A stretch of DNA of 64,000 bases from assembly GCA_015501075.1 (NCBI GenBank), contig JADNYJ010000094.1, forward strand, positions 1-64,000, written 5' to 3'. The notes under the pieces are model-generated. The model made no database searches. It was not told where the DNA came from and saw nothing but the letters and a program-made list of their open reading frames with translations. Positions 23,539 through 35,426 of the stretch are shown in pieces. This DNA is from Gymnopilus junonius (lineage: Eukaryota; Basidiomycota; Agaricomycetes; Agaricales; Galerinaceae). The position numbers and the translations under genes are program-made. Position 1 is the stretch's first letter. Every line of letters starts with the position of its first letter.

Positions 23539-24584
23539 TCACGTAATTTCCAATTGATTTTTTGTCCACGGCTCGGCTGGTATACAGTCTTGATGGATAC
23601 TACCTACCTCGAATTTAATTTTGCGAATATCACGGTTGAAGGTGAATCGAGGGATGATGTTACCCGATGTCTGTCTTCCGCAAGGTGCAATTCCATGCCA
23701 TCGCTGTTCCAAATACTGGATCCAATCCGGGAATTCTTCCTTTGCCCTGTACTGGAATTCTCTTGGTATTTTACCCACATCCGCAGAATAGAGGTTGGGA
23801 CATTCCAACACTTTGCCGAAATATTTGGACTCTTCGTCAAATACAAGCCAGGTATCGCAGTCGAATTCCTAACCGATAATTGTATGCATGCATTTAAGTA
23901 ACGAATTAATGGACTCACGAAGAATTCCTCCTCCCCCAACTCATGGGGTGGTCGAAAGCTATTCAACCACACCCACCGCATCCTCCAGACAAGTAATGAA
24001 GGGGCATATTTAGGATCGCAGGACACTCTGTCGTTCGCAAGAAGAGCGCAAAGCTGTGGAGGTTTCAGCGACAACCAGTTGACTCCGCATTTCCTTGACG
24101 ATCCCCCTGTGGATGGCCCATCTAAGAGGCAATGCTTTAAGGTCAGACCAGGCCATATATTATTGACGATTAATCTCGCTGGCCATTCGAGAACCCAGAT
24201 ACAGAACTCCTCCGGAAGAGCACAGTGCTGTTTGAGAAGACTGTTGATATATTCCTCCCTATTAAATGAAGGCTCGAACCACCTTCCATAGTACAACTGC
24301 GCTTCCCTGTCTGGCTTGGGATTGTCAATTACCATGGAATATAGGTTGTAGAGATGGCGCCGCGGAGGGTACATGTCAGTGAGTGGAACAAGTATTCTCC
24401 ACTCCGCACAGACTGCCTTCGATGCGATGAGTGCTTCAAGTGTTAAGAATGAGAAACAGTGCAATCGGAGTTCATTTGGAAGGCTGTCGAAAGGAAAATA
24501 TTTGAGTGGACCCTTTTTGAACAGGGATGCGAGTCGATTTCCCAGGCGAATAAAGCGTTTACGCCAAACCAGAGTCCTAGGCAT
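23539..24584 (-). CDS. F-box-like protein, diverged intact member
   Basis: Two exons, 24584-23919 and 23868-23539, with a 50-nt intron (331 aa). The F-box is clear at about residues 32-75: FDSLPNELRLHCFSFLTLEA then CAEWRILVPLTDMYPPRRHL. Shared blocks with the 19631 gene are EEFCIWVLEWPARLIVNNIW, GGSSRKCGVNWL, DCDTWLVFDEESKYFGKVLE and DWIQYLEQRWHGIAPC. Intron position is the same. Sequence is much more distant than that between the two duplicated copies, so this is an older family member. Probable SCF substrate receptor; target unknown. Confidence 0.8.
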
Positions 24585-26106
24585 GGTGGGAGAGGTAAAG
24601 AAAACCACTAACGGTGGGGATACCTCCTATTCTGTACCTTGAGACATTTTTTTTCTGAGGAAAAACAGAGAGTTTCACCTCATTATCTTCAACGCACGGC
24701 TTACATCAGGTAGGCCACCAATGAAGAAACAACCTCCCTACGTAGGGCCTCGCTCTCTATTTGGCTTTGTTCGACGATAATGTGTCCCAGCCTACGTTCT
24801 GATTCTCCTCTTTCTTTTTTCACCCTTCATTGACCACGCGATACAGAGAATTCAATACTCCTTTAAACAATCGCAAAAGGATGAAGGCAGAGATAGGATC
24901 TGCTGTTCCTACCGGAACGACAATCCAGTCTTCCCCTCTTTATGGACTCGGAGGTAAGGGCGACCTCCTCGAGTTTTGGAGCCATTGGCAATGGCAGGGA
25001 ATCCGGTATTTTATAACGCTACTGAAATCATGCACATTCCGCATCTGTTCCCTCAGGTTTGCATTCTTCCCACCTCTTGTTCGACCAAGCAAAATTCACT
25101 GTCATCATGATAGGATGCGAAAGATTGTCAGGCTGGCATGAATGGGTAAGAAGATGACGACAGAATGACTTAAATTTAATAAGAACATACTGCAGGAGCA
25201 TTGGAGTACTTAAGACTCGATGGAAAGGTCGCCTCTGAGGACAAAATATCTAAAGGACAGGAAACTGCAGCTGACAAGGCAGGCTAACACGTCTTTCAAG
25301 CAAATACAGTCGCCCAAGCGATCCGATGTACTAACTGCTATGCGATTTCGCTGGTGTCAGAGTTGCTCGGCGCATACTGCTGAAGTAATCTACGATCTAC
25401 AGTGTAAGTCATTGGAAGAATGCGAACGAGCAACAAAAACTCGCCTTATCTCCGTCACCTCAATTCAAACATCCTGCTCACCATCACCTCACCATCACCT
25501 CACCATCACCTCCAAACAAATAAGGCCTCGAGATGGTGCAAAAGGGTGTGGGGGACATAAAGTACTGGACTAAGTGGAATAAAGTTCCTACACAGGGAAA
25601 GAGGACATACCTATTAAAGCTGGAAAAACAAGAAGATCGCACCATCGAAAGATGCTCAGGTGAAAAATTTGAAGGACTTCATGAACGGTGAGTCGGTGAT
25701 GCTGAATGTGAGTCCTGTGGCCCGTTCCCAATCAACACAACCTGAAGGAATATTCGCTCCCAAGATTTCTAGTTAAAGGAGTGACTTTCCAGGAAGAAAG
25801 GTGCTGAAAAAGTTTAGAAAGAAAGCAGGGGTTTCGAACTGGGCCTAACGGAGTTCAAACTGAGTTTATTCGGCATCAATGTTACCGCATCGCTTCCTGA
25901 AGCTGAGTTCAAATATCAAATGCCCAGGTCAGCCTCGTCCCCGCTCAAGTCCACATTAAAGCAACTTTTCTTACTTTCCTACCAAGGCATGAAGCAGGAC
26001 TTTTCTATTTATTATAATGGAGCCCATAGCTCTTTTTTTCAATGAGTTTGAATGTCTATTTCCCAGTTAATCGTTATCCTCTCCAGAGCGTGCAAGATTG
26101 ACCGTG
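24585..26106. other. Spacer with an 11-bp tandem repeat
   Basis: TCACCATCACC is repeated three times at 25478-25510. The plus-strand frames 24830-25141 and 25220-25573 have no recognisable family and no splice support. Confidence 0.4.
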
Positions 26107-27305
26107 GCAAAGGTGTGATCAAAATGGAGGTTTGAGTGACTGATCTCCAAGATATCCTCTCGCTTATCAGCCGCGGACAGTACTCAAATTACCATAATAG
26201 TCGGTGCAATTCCCTGGTCCAGCTTTTGTAAGTGCATCGATCCCAAAAGAAGATGGCAGACCGAATAAACGTACTGCTGTGGAGAAGTAGAAAATAGATA
26301 TGTAACTGCGCGCTGCATTGATAGATTCGAGGGTGTCAATGGGAATAATTGTTGTAATTGCATACACAATTATAACTATTGAGTAAGCGGCAGCAGATTG
26401 GACTAGTATTTCGACTATGCGCTTGAATCGGGATCTGGACTCAGGAAAAGGGTTCCGTTTGGCGAAAGAATTAATGCGGTAAGAGATCAGGACCGTTGTG
26501 GAGAGAGTGATGGCTAGGTCCATGAAAAGTAGCACTCCAGTCAATATATCCAGCATGTGAGAACCCCTTGTAGACGAGGAATATGATTGGGTGACGAATG
26601 TTATTACTATCATCGCCATGTATAATGCTACAAGAAAAATCAATGTCGTTAAAGTGGAGTTATGAGCTTTTTCAATATGTATAGTACCAATTGCGCAGAC
26701 AACAAAGAATATTGGTAACATGATGGCTCGAAATGAGCCATTCCAAATTTGATAGCATCGCCATATCTGTGAATAAAATAGTTAAATCAGATGGATGGAA
26801 ATGCTCGAAGACAAGTGTTTCTCACCAACAGTCCATTAGCAATAGCGCCGGCAACAAAAAAAGATATGTCATTCACGAGGTCAAACCAACTAGGAAGTTC
26901 CATGAACGTGACAACGATAGTATCTTGCGCCCCTCCATTATCGATGAAGCTCTTCTTAAGTATGTACCACTGAAGACTCGTCTGGATAGCTGAGAAAAAA
27001 TAAGACAATGAAATCGAGCCGATGACAGTTCGATGTTTGGAAGACTGGGATAACCTCGTCGCTGCCAATGATAAAAAAAGAGATTTTCATTGAATATTCA
27101 TTTCCCCAGAGAAGGAGGATGCTTACAATACGTGTACATCGTACCGAAGTAGACCACGGAGTATGCGCCTGAAGGATATCAATGTCGTAAGTCAACCAAG
27201 GAAATATGGACATCATACTGAACAACATGAATTGCAGTAACAGTGTGTTAAAGTTGGTCACGATGACGTCTCTTGAGTTGAGCTTGGGGGAAGTGGTGTG
27301 GACAT
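26107..27305 (-). pseudogene. Multi-pass membrane protein, dead tandem copy
   Basis: Aligns exon by exon with the intact gene at 28268. Blocks include IWRCYQIWNGSFRAIM, LDILTGVLLFMDLAITLSTT, RINSFAKRNPF, RIVEILVQSAAAYS. Lesions against the intact copy: one base lost in exon 1 near 27268, so the ATG at 27305 runs into TGA at codon 16; one base lost near 26233, shifting the frame before the QGIAPTIMV motif; and a TGA at 26184-26186 in the restored frame. Introns keep canonical borders. Confidence 0.8.
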
Positions 27306-28267
27306 GATGGGGAGTTCTCGGCAGTGAGATAAAGCCACCAGTAAGCCTTGCTTTATTGAATGTTACCCTGGCTTTGAATAGAACAATCACAATGATTTAA
27401 CTGTCGACCACGTCAGACATGGGAAAGGCCATCTAAATATAAGGTTTTTGTTTCAAAATCAGTAATGTTCAATAGATAAAAATCCAAACCAGTATCAAGA
27501 GTGAGTTTGAATACAGCATCTCTGTATCGTAAACGGCCTCAGCACTTGCCTCAGACCGTGGAACGGCAGCTGGGCGAACAGCCGGTTTCGACTGCGCATC
27601 CTAAATCTGGATTTAGGTCAGCGCCCATTTATAAAATCTCGCAGTACTTACAATAATGATGAACTGTGACGTCTATCATGATGCCACCCGCCCATACACG
27701 TTTGTGCAAGGAAGGTACCATGAAAAGGATAGACTAGATAATGGTAAATAACAATATCATAACTAGAAAGATAAACCAGGTCAACACAACCTAACAGAGT
27801 TTCCGAAAATTTTACATCATTTGGGTCTAGAAAAACCCTGAAAGGTATCTTATGCATTATAAGAAAGGACCGAGATATGTTTTAAAGATCTCCAATTGCA
27901 CGACGAGCCTTCAGTGAGAGCCTTCAAAGTGACAGTGTGTTGGACTTGATTATTGAGTAACATCCGAGCCAGCAGGGTACAGAGCCAATATGAATAGATG
28001 CTGATAAATAGCAAAAGCGAAGGCGCAGCCAGCTAATAGGTTTTCAAGCTAAGAGCATGAAATGTTCCCATGCTGAGTGCTGCAAGGGTAATAAATGAGG
28101 TGAAATTGTATTGGATATGACATTCCGGAATCGTCACCGGTCATAACCTGACAAGGTCTAACACTTACAAGGAAAGGGCAGGGAAACAAGACACTCATGC
28201 CCGTCAGAGCTTTCCATTCATGGTTTAACTTCCCCATAACAGGATTGAATTTTTTTTAGGTGAGTGT
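27306..28267. other. Spacer, partly duplicated downstream flank
   Basis: The stretch near 28040-28120 (GAAATGTTCCCATGCTGAGTG) recurs near 30000 (GAAATGTTCCGGCTGAGTG), so the membrane gene was duplicated together with flanking DNA. No other gene seen. Confidence 0.5.
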
Positions 28268-29471
28268 TCATACTGGTGTATGATCGAACTGAAGGCTTGA
28301 GTGGGAGATCTCTAAAATCTCTTGCCTCCCGTCTGCCATAGTGAGGACTCGAGCAACCATGATTGTCGGTGCAATACCCTGATTGACATTTGTAAGCGCC
28401 ATCGATCCAAAAAGCAGGAGCAGACTCAATAAACATACTGCTGTGAAAAAGTAGAAAATAGATGTATAGCTCCGTGCGGCATTGACAGATTCAAGGGTGT
28501 CAGTGGGAATAATTGACGCAATTGCGTATGCAATTATAACCAAAGAGTATGCGGCCGCGGATTGGACCAGTATTTCGACTATGCGCTTGAATCGTGATCT
28601 GGAATTTCGGAAAGGGTTCCGCTTAGCGAAAGAATTGATTCGGTACGAAATCAAGATTGTCGTGGCGAGAGTGCTGGCCAAGTCTAGGAAAAGTAATACT
28701 CCAGTCAATATATCCAGTAATTGGGAATCTTGGGTCACAGAGGCTAAAGTATACAACTTGGTGGTAAATGTTATCACGACGATCGACGCATATACGCCTT
28801 CAACAAAAAATCATCTCACGGAAAGAACTCTATAAAACCTTGAAATACTAACCAATTGCACCAACAGCGAAGAGCAGTGGTAACGAGATGGCTCGAAAAG
28901 ACCCATTCCAGATTTGGAAGCATCGCCATATCTTCGGAACAGAATGTGTTGATCGACTGAATGAGCATTCATACTTTGGGATAAGATGGTTCTCACCAGC
29001 AATCCATCAGCAACACCGCCTACAATGAAGTACGAGATATCTTTCACGAGATTAGGCCAACCGGGACCTGCGACGAATGTGACGATGACAGTATTTTGCG
29101 TCCCTCCGCTATCTATGAAGCTCCTTTTGACCAAGTACCACCGAACGCTCGTCTGGATGGTTGAGATTAGATAGGACAACGAAATTGCGGCAATGACAAT
29201 TCGACATTTGGCTGATGACCGGGTCGCTGTCAACGATATAAAGGACTTTACTTGAAAATTGGCTTCAGGAAGAAGTAGAACACTCACAGTACATGTACAT
29301 GGTGCCAAAGTAAACCACGGAGTATGTGCCTAAAGGGTATTGACTTCGTCAACCAACCAGGTAGATATGTATGTATACCATACTAAACAACATGAATTGC
29401 AGTAGCAATGTGTTGAAGCCGGTGATGATGACCAACTCCTGCCCAGAGCTTGGGGGAAGAAGTATGGACAT
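28268..29471 (-). CDS. Basidiomycete multi-pass membrane protein, intact copy
   Basis: Five exons on the minus strand: 29471-29384, 29329-29288, 29226-28997, 28931-28853, 28797-28268 (322 aa; phases checked). Hydrophobic segments alternate with short loops, about seven in all: TGFNTLLLQFMLFS, YSVVYFGTMYMY, IVIAAISLSYLIST, DISYFIVGGVADGLL, ISLPLLFAVGAI, LLDILTGVLLFLDLASTLAT, YSLVIIAYAIASIIP, SIFYFFTAVCLLSLLLLFG. Family marks are IWRCFQIWNGSFRA, YRINSFAKRNPF, and QGIAPTIMVARV before a short acidic tail. Agaricomycetes have many such genes; their role is unknown, and a sensor or receptor-like role would be guesswork. Confidence 0.75.
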
Positions 29472-30300
29472 GATGGTAGATAGCGAGAGAAAGCCAGCAG
29501 CAAACTCCCATCTTTATTTGATTAGTCCTGAAGAGAACATTGATCACAATGATGGGTTCGATAAGAATACGCAGCATACCGGACATCGGAATCAAGGGTA
29601 CTATTCATAGGCTTCTCCCTGCGAAATGAATTGCGATCCAATCTAGGTATTGAAAGGAGGGACAGACCAGTATCAAGAGCGACAATATATAACGCTTCTT
29701 CCGCCTGTTTCGAGTATAAAACTTAAATACTATGGATAGCCATCGACACTCCTTTGGGAAACCTAGAAGAACTAATGGAAGATGAGGATGAATTATGATA
29801 TTTCTGAATGATAGCCATACTTGAGTCGATAGTCCATGCCTTCCACCTGCCTTACTTCACTAACTCAGGCCTAATTCTTGAATAACGAGCCAGTCGGAAC
29901 TCTCAGGAGTCAGCACACAGAACAATAGAGCATGAATAATTGTAGATAGCTGTAAGTGCTTAACGCTATCACAGCGCAAGTCCAGAAAGAAGGGGGCGCG
30001 AAATGTTCCGGCTGAGTGCTGCGAGGGCGATGAGGTGAAATTATAAATTCTACTGTGAAGGAGAACTATAAATGGAGCTCACAAGGTGGCAGCGTTGCAT
30101 AGCAATGCATAGCGTAGTGAATAATGCGCGAATTGTTTCGTGTTGTCAGTTATTTTACAGTTACAATTTTACAGTTACAATCTTTGGTTTTTTTCGATTT
30201 AAATACGACAGTACGCTTTCAGCCCTACGAAAAGAAAAGCTGACGGCTGTGAGTCAAGGGGAATGTACAGGTTACAGCAGCAAGCCTACCTTGCACAAAA
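29472..30300. other. Spacer, no gene seen
   Basis: Includes the second copy of the duplicated flank near 29985-30070. No supported coding frame. Confidence 0.45.
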
Positions 30301-30909
30301 TCATTTCCTCCTACCACTCGACTTGGCCTCCGGTCCCTTATCAGGTTTGCTCGTCTTAGGCTCTTTCGTCTTCGCCCAGCTATCCTGACCACCATAAGAA
30401 CCTTTGCCTCCGTTCTTCGGCGTGTATGGTCCCTTCTCAGCACCCTCCACGTGCCTATACTCCTCCGTCTGCGCACCTGCGCGGCTCCATTCACCCGAAG
30501 GGCTTGGTTCATTAGGCTTTTCGACTGGCTTCGACGCGTCTACAGTGTACACCGTCGAGCCTGGAGCGACCGGGTCAGCTTCCTCATTCTTCAAGTAAGA
30601 ATCCGTCGTGTGCTTATTGGCTTCGACGGAAGAAGGGTGTTGGTCTGTAGCCGTCCAACCTGCGTCGATGTCTCGATTGGGTTTCTGGACGATGACATTG
30701 AATGGATCGACACGGTGAACGGTATCATCGAGAGGTGGAGAGTCGTCCACTTCTCTCGAATAGGAATCTGTGGTATGTTTAGGATCCCGCGCTACAGACG
30801 AGGTGTGCATCGAGGATTGTGACGTAGACACTATCTGGAACCGCCGAGAAGATGCCGTCGCCATTCGTGCGCTAGAAATGACCGCGCGTGCTCTGAGGAT
30901 GGTGAACAT
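30301..30909 (-). CDS. Putative mitochondrial protein with duplicated KHTTDSY motif
   Basis: Single exon, 202 aa from the ATG at 30909 (MFTILRARAVISSARMATAS). The N-terminus is rich in Arg, Ser and Ala and lacks acids, as in mitochondrial presequences. The middle holds two copies of a ~37-residue unit, KHTTDSYSREVDDSPPLDD and KHTTDSYLKNEEADPVAPG, each followed by T-V-H/Y-x-V-D and a short Pro/Asn tail. Then come EWSRAGAQTEEYRHVE and a GGK/KGPE-rich basic end. I recall similar unnamed proteins in other basidiomycetes. No enzymatic motif. An upstream in-frame ATG at 30930 is possible. Confidence 0.65.
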   Translation of the reverse strand: MFTILRARAVISSARMATASSRRFQIVSTSQSSMHTSSVARDPKHTTDSYSREVDDSPPLDDTVHRVDPFNVIVQKPNRDIDAGWTATDQHPSSVEANKHTTDSYLKNEEADPVAPGSTVYTVDASKPVEKPNEPSPSGEWSRAGAQTEEYRHVEGAEKGPYTPKNGGKGSYGGQDSWAKTKEPKTSKPDKGPEAKSSGRRK

Positions 30910-31878
30910 GGCGCTGAAGTGGAGGATCACTGGATATGTTTAGGCAAAGATAGTGGTCTGACGAGAAGCTGGTAGCTATGGCGTGGGTGGATGGTGAGTT
31001 GGTCGAGGCTTTGCCTTAGGCAAGTCACCAGACCATAGGGGCACATGACGTCAGATCAGGTGCGCAGCTTGTGACGTAATTTGCCGTTGATTTGCCGACC
31101 CCACTCTTTTTGAGTCCAAACCATGCCAGTTGAAGCTTCAAGCTTCAAGCTGTCGCCCTCATGAATCATGGAAGGGCATAGCTTCCAATCCTCGTTTTCG
31201 TATTAGTACCGTAAGGTCAATGAAGATGAATGGGATCAAGCGCTCCAAGTAACTTCTCGTAAGACGTGCCCACCTCTACTTATTTAGAAGAATTTTACTC
31301 AGTATCATCTACGTAATAGCTGGAAGTTCAGTTACCATAGATACTTGTGGTGAAGTAATCCACCGTCTTCTACTCTTCTGATATAGTCACTAATCACCCA
31401 CCACTGCAATAGTGCATAATTCTACTACGAATCTGAACGATACTATATGTATCCCTGCGTCAAGTGGCGTACGGCGCGCATTAGTTTAGCCATTCGGAAG
31501 AAAAGAAAAACTGTAAGCACCATCTACGAAATTATAGCTTAACTGTCTTTCAGACCCAAAACGGCCCACCTACCGACTGGCGACCGACCAACGTGGCGTA
31601 TTTCATTTCGAACAATCATGAAGGGCGCGAACTTGGAGATCATTAGTACTCGAGGTGAGGGGGCCCAGCAGTCTACTCTTTTACCTAGTCAAACTCCATT
31701 ATCATAGCGCAGAACAGTGGAGCAAACTGCTACCGCATTCCCAGCGGCGTCCCGCTGTTGAGACTAGAAGGAAGACCGATCTCCACAGCGATCAGAGGAG
31801 GCGGTAGGAAAGAGATAAAAGGCCGTCGAAGCTCATTTACAATTCTGCAACAACTTCAAGAAATCCAACTCGAAGAAA
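30910..31878. other. Divergent upstream regions, no gene seen
   Basis: Separates two divergently transcribed genes (30909 minus, 31879 plus). Contains a GATAAAAG motif near 31813 about 65 bp before the plus-strand gene. No other gene seen. Confidence 0.45.
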
Positions 31879-32538
31879 ATGAAGCCCTTCATGAATCTCT
31901 CCACCTTCATTGCTCTCGCTTTCTTCCTCCTCGGGAACACCGCAGTCGCTGCTCCTGCAGGGGGTTTTGTCATCCCATTCGACCAGTCTGTCACACAGGC
32001 ACAGTCGAACATCGCGAGTGTCTCTACACTATCTCAAGCAGCTGAATCTGCAGCTAGTTCCGCCAGTGCGTTCCCTACTTCCCTGGCAAACGAAACGAAA
32101 GAACGCCCACTCCTTCCGGCTATGTGAGTATCCCTTGAAAAATTGTGATCCAAAAATGTTGAGAATACTTTATTTGCCTACCTAGTGTCCACCACGGCGC
32201 CCCAATCGCCCGTCGTGATCAAGAGCCTACGCCATCTGTGTGGGCTTCACCGTCGGCAGCAACTGCATCCGCGACCACACCTTTCGTCATTTCAACGGAG
32301 ACCGCCATCCCTCTTGGACCGTCGACAGAGTCCGAGACCGTTGGACCTTCTGGTGAAGGAATCAGGTACGTTGGTATTGATAGGCGATAAGTCGCCATAT
32401 ACCTTTCCAGACCGTTTGCTGACTCGGGCTCAAAGTGTCACCAAGGCGGTTCGAAATGAGATGGATGCTGACCCCGCTGCCAATGCGACTATGGAATCTG
32501 GAGCGACAGAGCCCGCATCGGCTTTGCTTTCTTTCTAA
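31879..32538 (+). CDS. Small secreted Ser/Thr/Ala-rich protein
   Basis: Three exons: 31879-32123, 32186-32365, 32436-32538 (175 aa). Residues 1-25 (MKPFMNLSTFIALAFFLLGN then TAVAA) form a signal peptide with an A-x-A cleavage site. The mature part is Ala/Ser/Thr/Pro-rich, with an ARRD dibasic site in the middle that Kex2 could cut, and few Cys. No known domain. It lies 0.4 kb from the methyltransferase gene, on the other strand, facing it tail to tail. A cell-wall or effector-like role is possible but unproven. Confidence 0.65.
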
Positions 32539-32939
32539 TTGGGGAGGAGAATCCCCATTCCTGGATTCAAGGAGGAATATAGTTTGGAATCTCAACTTAC
32601 TCTATCAATTTTGCGGTCGAAAAGTTGCATCAAACTTTAAGCAAATGTATTGAAATGATCTATCGAAATACATCGAGGAATAAGATGGCCCATTTTTTGT
32701 TGGATTTCAACGAATTTCCCTCTTCTGAGACGCAAACCACACATCGATAAGAGTCTTCAACCTCGGATCATTTCTCTTTTTCAGCCAACTTTTCTTCAGA
32801 TCCGGAGTGACTCCTGCAGCTTGTATGTCCTTATTCATTATTCAAGCTCATCAAATTCTCCATCATTTTAACGTTTGTCGAACCGATCTTTTCTAACACC
32901 CGAAAGGTAGCTTTACATTCGGTCGCGTATCCTCTCATA
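32539..32939. other. Convergent 3' spacer
   Basis: Lies between two genes converging on it. A decayed duplicate of the methyltransferase 3' end may be present near 32700-32830: the plus-strand words GTCTTCAACCTCGGATC and CTTCAGATCCGGAGTGACTCC parallel GTCTTCA...CGGCTCC and TCCGGGGTGACCCC in the gene. Confidence 0.35.
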
Positions 32940-34224
32940 CTATAGAACTATAGAAGTCTGTCTTTTTTGAGCCCACGTAAACCAGATATCAGTCGTGGTC
33001 TTCAATTTCGGCTCCTGTCTTTCTTCCAGCCAAGCTTTCTTGATGTCCGGGGTGACCCCGGCAGATCGCATATCTTCACTAATGTTCATCAAGGTTTCCA
33101 CAACTTTGATGCTGGTTGACCTGACGGCGTTGGCCAATGCCCGCTCTCCGGGGGAGATCCGTGCTTGTTTGGTATCTTATCGTTAGAGTATGTGATAGCG
33201 TCGATGTAGACTCACGTACCTAGAAATTCAGGGTCTGTAGTTAAAATCATTTCTGCTTTCTTTACGTTTATTTCACTAAATGCGTCTGCGTCTTGCAAAA
33301 ACGCCCCAAGGCTCTCGCCGACTTTTGTGTCTAAGCCCTTCCTTTGCAACATCCCTGTGTATATTGCCTCTATTTTTTCTTGGACCGGACTGCCAGTATG
33401 TCCGATTATATGTCGGCCGAAGTCTTCAATAATGAGCCATCCTTGTGGCTTCAAAATGCGTGAAATTCTTTGAATGACTGAAGGGATTTCGGCCGGAGGT
33501 AACTGACACGCGTTAGATGGCTCCACACTCAACAACATATGGGAACTTACGTGGTACATTAGAAGACGCATATGAACAACATCGAAGCTGCTGTCCACAA
33601 AAGGAAGAGTGACGAGAACATCGCAATGTTGGTATTTCACGTTTGGAGGAAAAGGTCTACAAGACAAACACTGTTGAATTTTGTATGGTATTGAGGTGCA
33701 AGAGAGAACTTCGAACCTTTCTGGGAGAGGTACAATGTCAGCGGCGATTACCTCTGCATGCGGATATATGTTTGCGCTTCCAATACCCTTTGAAAATGGA
33801 TAAATAAGTAAGGGAGAACAAATATTTGTATGACGGAGAACTCACCATGCACCTGACCCCGCTCTGTTCAGGATTGAACATCAACGTTAAGGTAAGACAA
33901 TGTTCAAAGGAATGCCATTTTTACCCCAAATCGAGAATTTTTAAAGGATTGTCTAGAGGTGCGAAGGTTAGCTCGCCATTCATATACGCTGTAAATCCCC
34001 GATGAAGCTCATCGAGTCTTCATCGCTGCTGAATCAGCGATACGAAGTCGACCCATATCAAAGATCAAGTACCTTTCCCATTCTGAGCCGTTGAGGTTAT
34101 GATCCTGTGGATTTCAGGAGTTGTGAGCCTATATTTTTTAAACTTATATCTCTCTCACCTTGAATAGGTATTGCTTGCCAGTGGTGGCTGAATTGACTCC
34201 AGTTTGTCGGTCTGCTTCAGACAT
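32940..34224 (-). CDS. SAM-dependent methyltransferase (class I, UbiE/LaeA-like)
   Basis: Eight exons: 34224-34159, 34104-34073, 34017-33925, 33861-33846, 33787-33717, 33656-33551, 33502-33220, 33175-32940 (300 aa). The start MSEADRQTG leads to YLFKDHNLNGSEWERLDELH, the usual entry of fungal methyltransferases of this type. Motif I follows KILDLG, then YPHAEVIAADIVPLPER, the acidic loop binding SAM ribose (D in AADIV), DVLVTLPFVDSSFDVVHMRL and RISRILKPQGWLIIED. The 16-nt exon 4 is fixed by frame: the acceptor 2 bp upstream would break it, although it gives the more classical GAGSGAW. A TATATAT lies about 50 bp upstream. Its neighbours suggest it could modify the nearby secreted repeat peptide, but a soluble small-molecule substrate is equally possible. 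Confidence 0.85.
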
Positions 34225-34753
34225 TGGGATATGTTGACAGCCCAGCCGATAGTGTTCAGCTCACTATCGCACTATATATGTCTTTCCACATCCATTTCCC
34301 AAGGCTCCTTCTGTATGTCAGGAGAAATGGTACCGTCTGCTTCCTTCTGATCAATTCCTCATGAGCCTTCATCGAGGGAATTGATCATGAAGGTACTCAG
34401 GCTGCGAACTGGGATAGGGAATTGTTTTCCAGGATCACGAAAAACGTTATAAATAGGTCGGCCCGAAATTCGGCTACTCTCTTCCGAACTTTTCTCCCGA
34501 AATTTCTCTTCCAAGTTTTCCTCCTAGCTGACTCTGCTCAAACTGGCGTGAAACAAGGAAGTTTTCCACTTTCCATCTCTAAGAAAGGTGTCACTTTCCA
34601 TAGTGCCAAAGGAAGCCACTACGAACGTGCATTGCTCTGCTTTTCCGCCTTGGGTGAATTGTGGCCAAAGTTTGTGGTCTGGTCTATTACAGTGGTAACG
34701 TAGGTTCGACTGATTATGCTCGGACATCCATCATTGATAAGCCTACTATTATC
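34225..34753. other. Spacer between methyltransferase and UstYa-like gene
   Basis: Holds the methyltransferase promoter (TATATAT near 34273-34279). No gene seen; the 93-aa plus-strand frame here has no support. Confidence 0.45.
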
Positions 34754-35426
34754 CTAGACGTCCTTTCTGACTTGGATCATCTCGCCCCTCAATGAATTCC
34801 ATCCAACTACTATCGAGTCCCTTGTAAATGCATTCCCAATCCCAGCAAGCCATATCACTTCAGTTCTTTGCTTGTTGAAATCTCTCTCCAGGAAGTCACC
34901 CTCCTCCAGGCTGTCGACTGCTGAGCAGAGTAACGTCTGCCGCAAGTAGTCCATGCAATGCTTCATATGGTGCAGTGTGGCCTCTGGATCATCTCTGTTG
35001 AAGAGGCCTTTCTCTACCTCCCTGATGCAGTGAAGCTGGTGATAGAAAGTTACAAGGAATGCTCTGTGCTCGGGTCCCAGGATCACATGTCCAAGCCCTC
35101 GAGGATACCTCATCAGGCTATTCCATTCATTCGATGTGATTGGGTCACTCTTGTTTCCACTGTATCGTACAGATTCTTGGAGTGTTAGAGAGGCAGGGTT
35201 GAGCATTATAGAGGGATGGATAGATGGAAAATCAGTCCCAATATAGGTATAATATGCCTTTTGTTCTATGCAGCGCAATGGCAGTGAGTGATCTTCCCCT
35301 CCAAATGAAGTGCAGCTAGCATACTCATTTTTCTGATCCATGGAGCAGCTGTCTTTCCAATGTGCCAAACAGTCAGGAAACATTAGCCGCAACCAGAAGG
35401 ATCATCAGTAAATGCACATGAGCCAT
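34754..35426 (-). CDS. UstYa-like protein (DUF3328)
   Basis: The minus-strand frame from ATG 35383 to the stop at 34754 (about 209 aa) carries both UstYa hallmarks: the HxxHC motif in FYHQLHCIREVEKG and the second in HHMKHCMDYLRQTLLC. WNSLMRYPRG and ESVRYSG are also typical. In known fungal pathways UstYa-type proteins are membrane-anchored oxidases that cyclise or crosslink peptides from ribosomal precursors (ustiloxin, phomopsin, asperipin). Usually a transmembrane helix starts the protein. Here a hydrophobic start MAHVHLLMILLVAANV exists at 35426, but one base out of frame with the rest. Either a short unseen intron or a 1-nt indel separates them, so the gene may be damaged or mis-sequenced. 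Confidence 0.7.
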
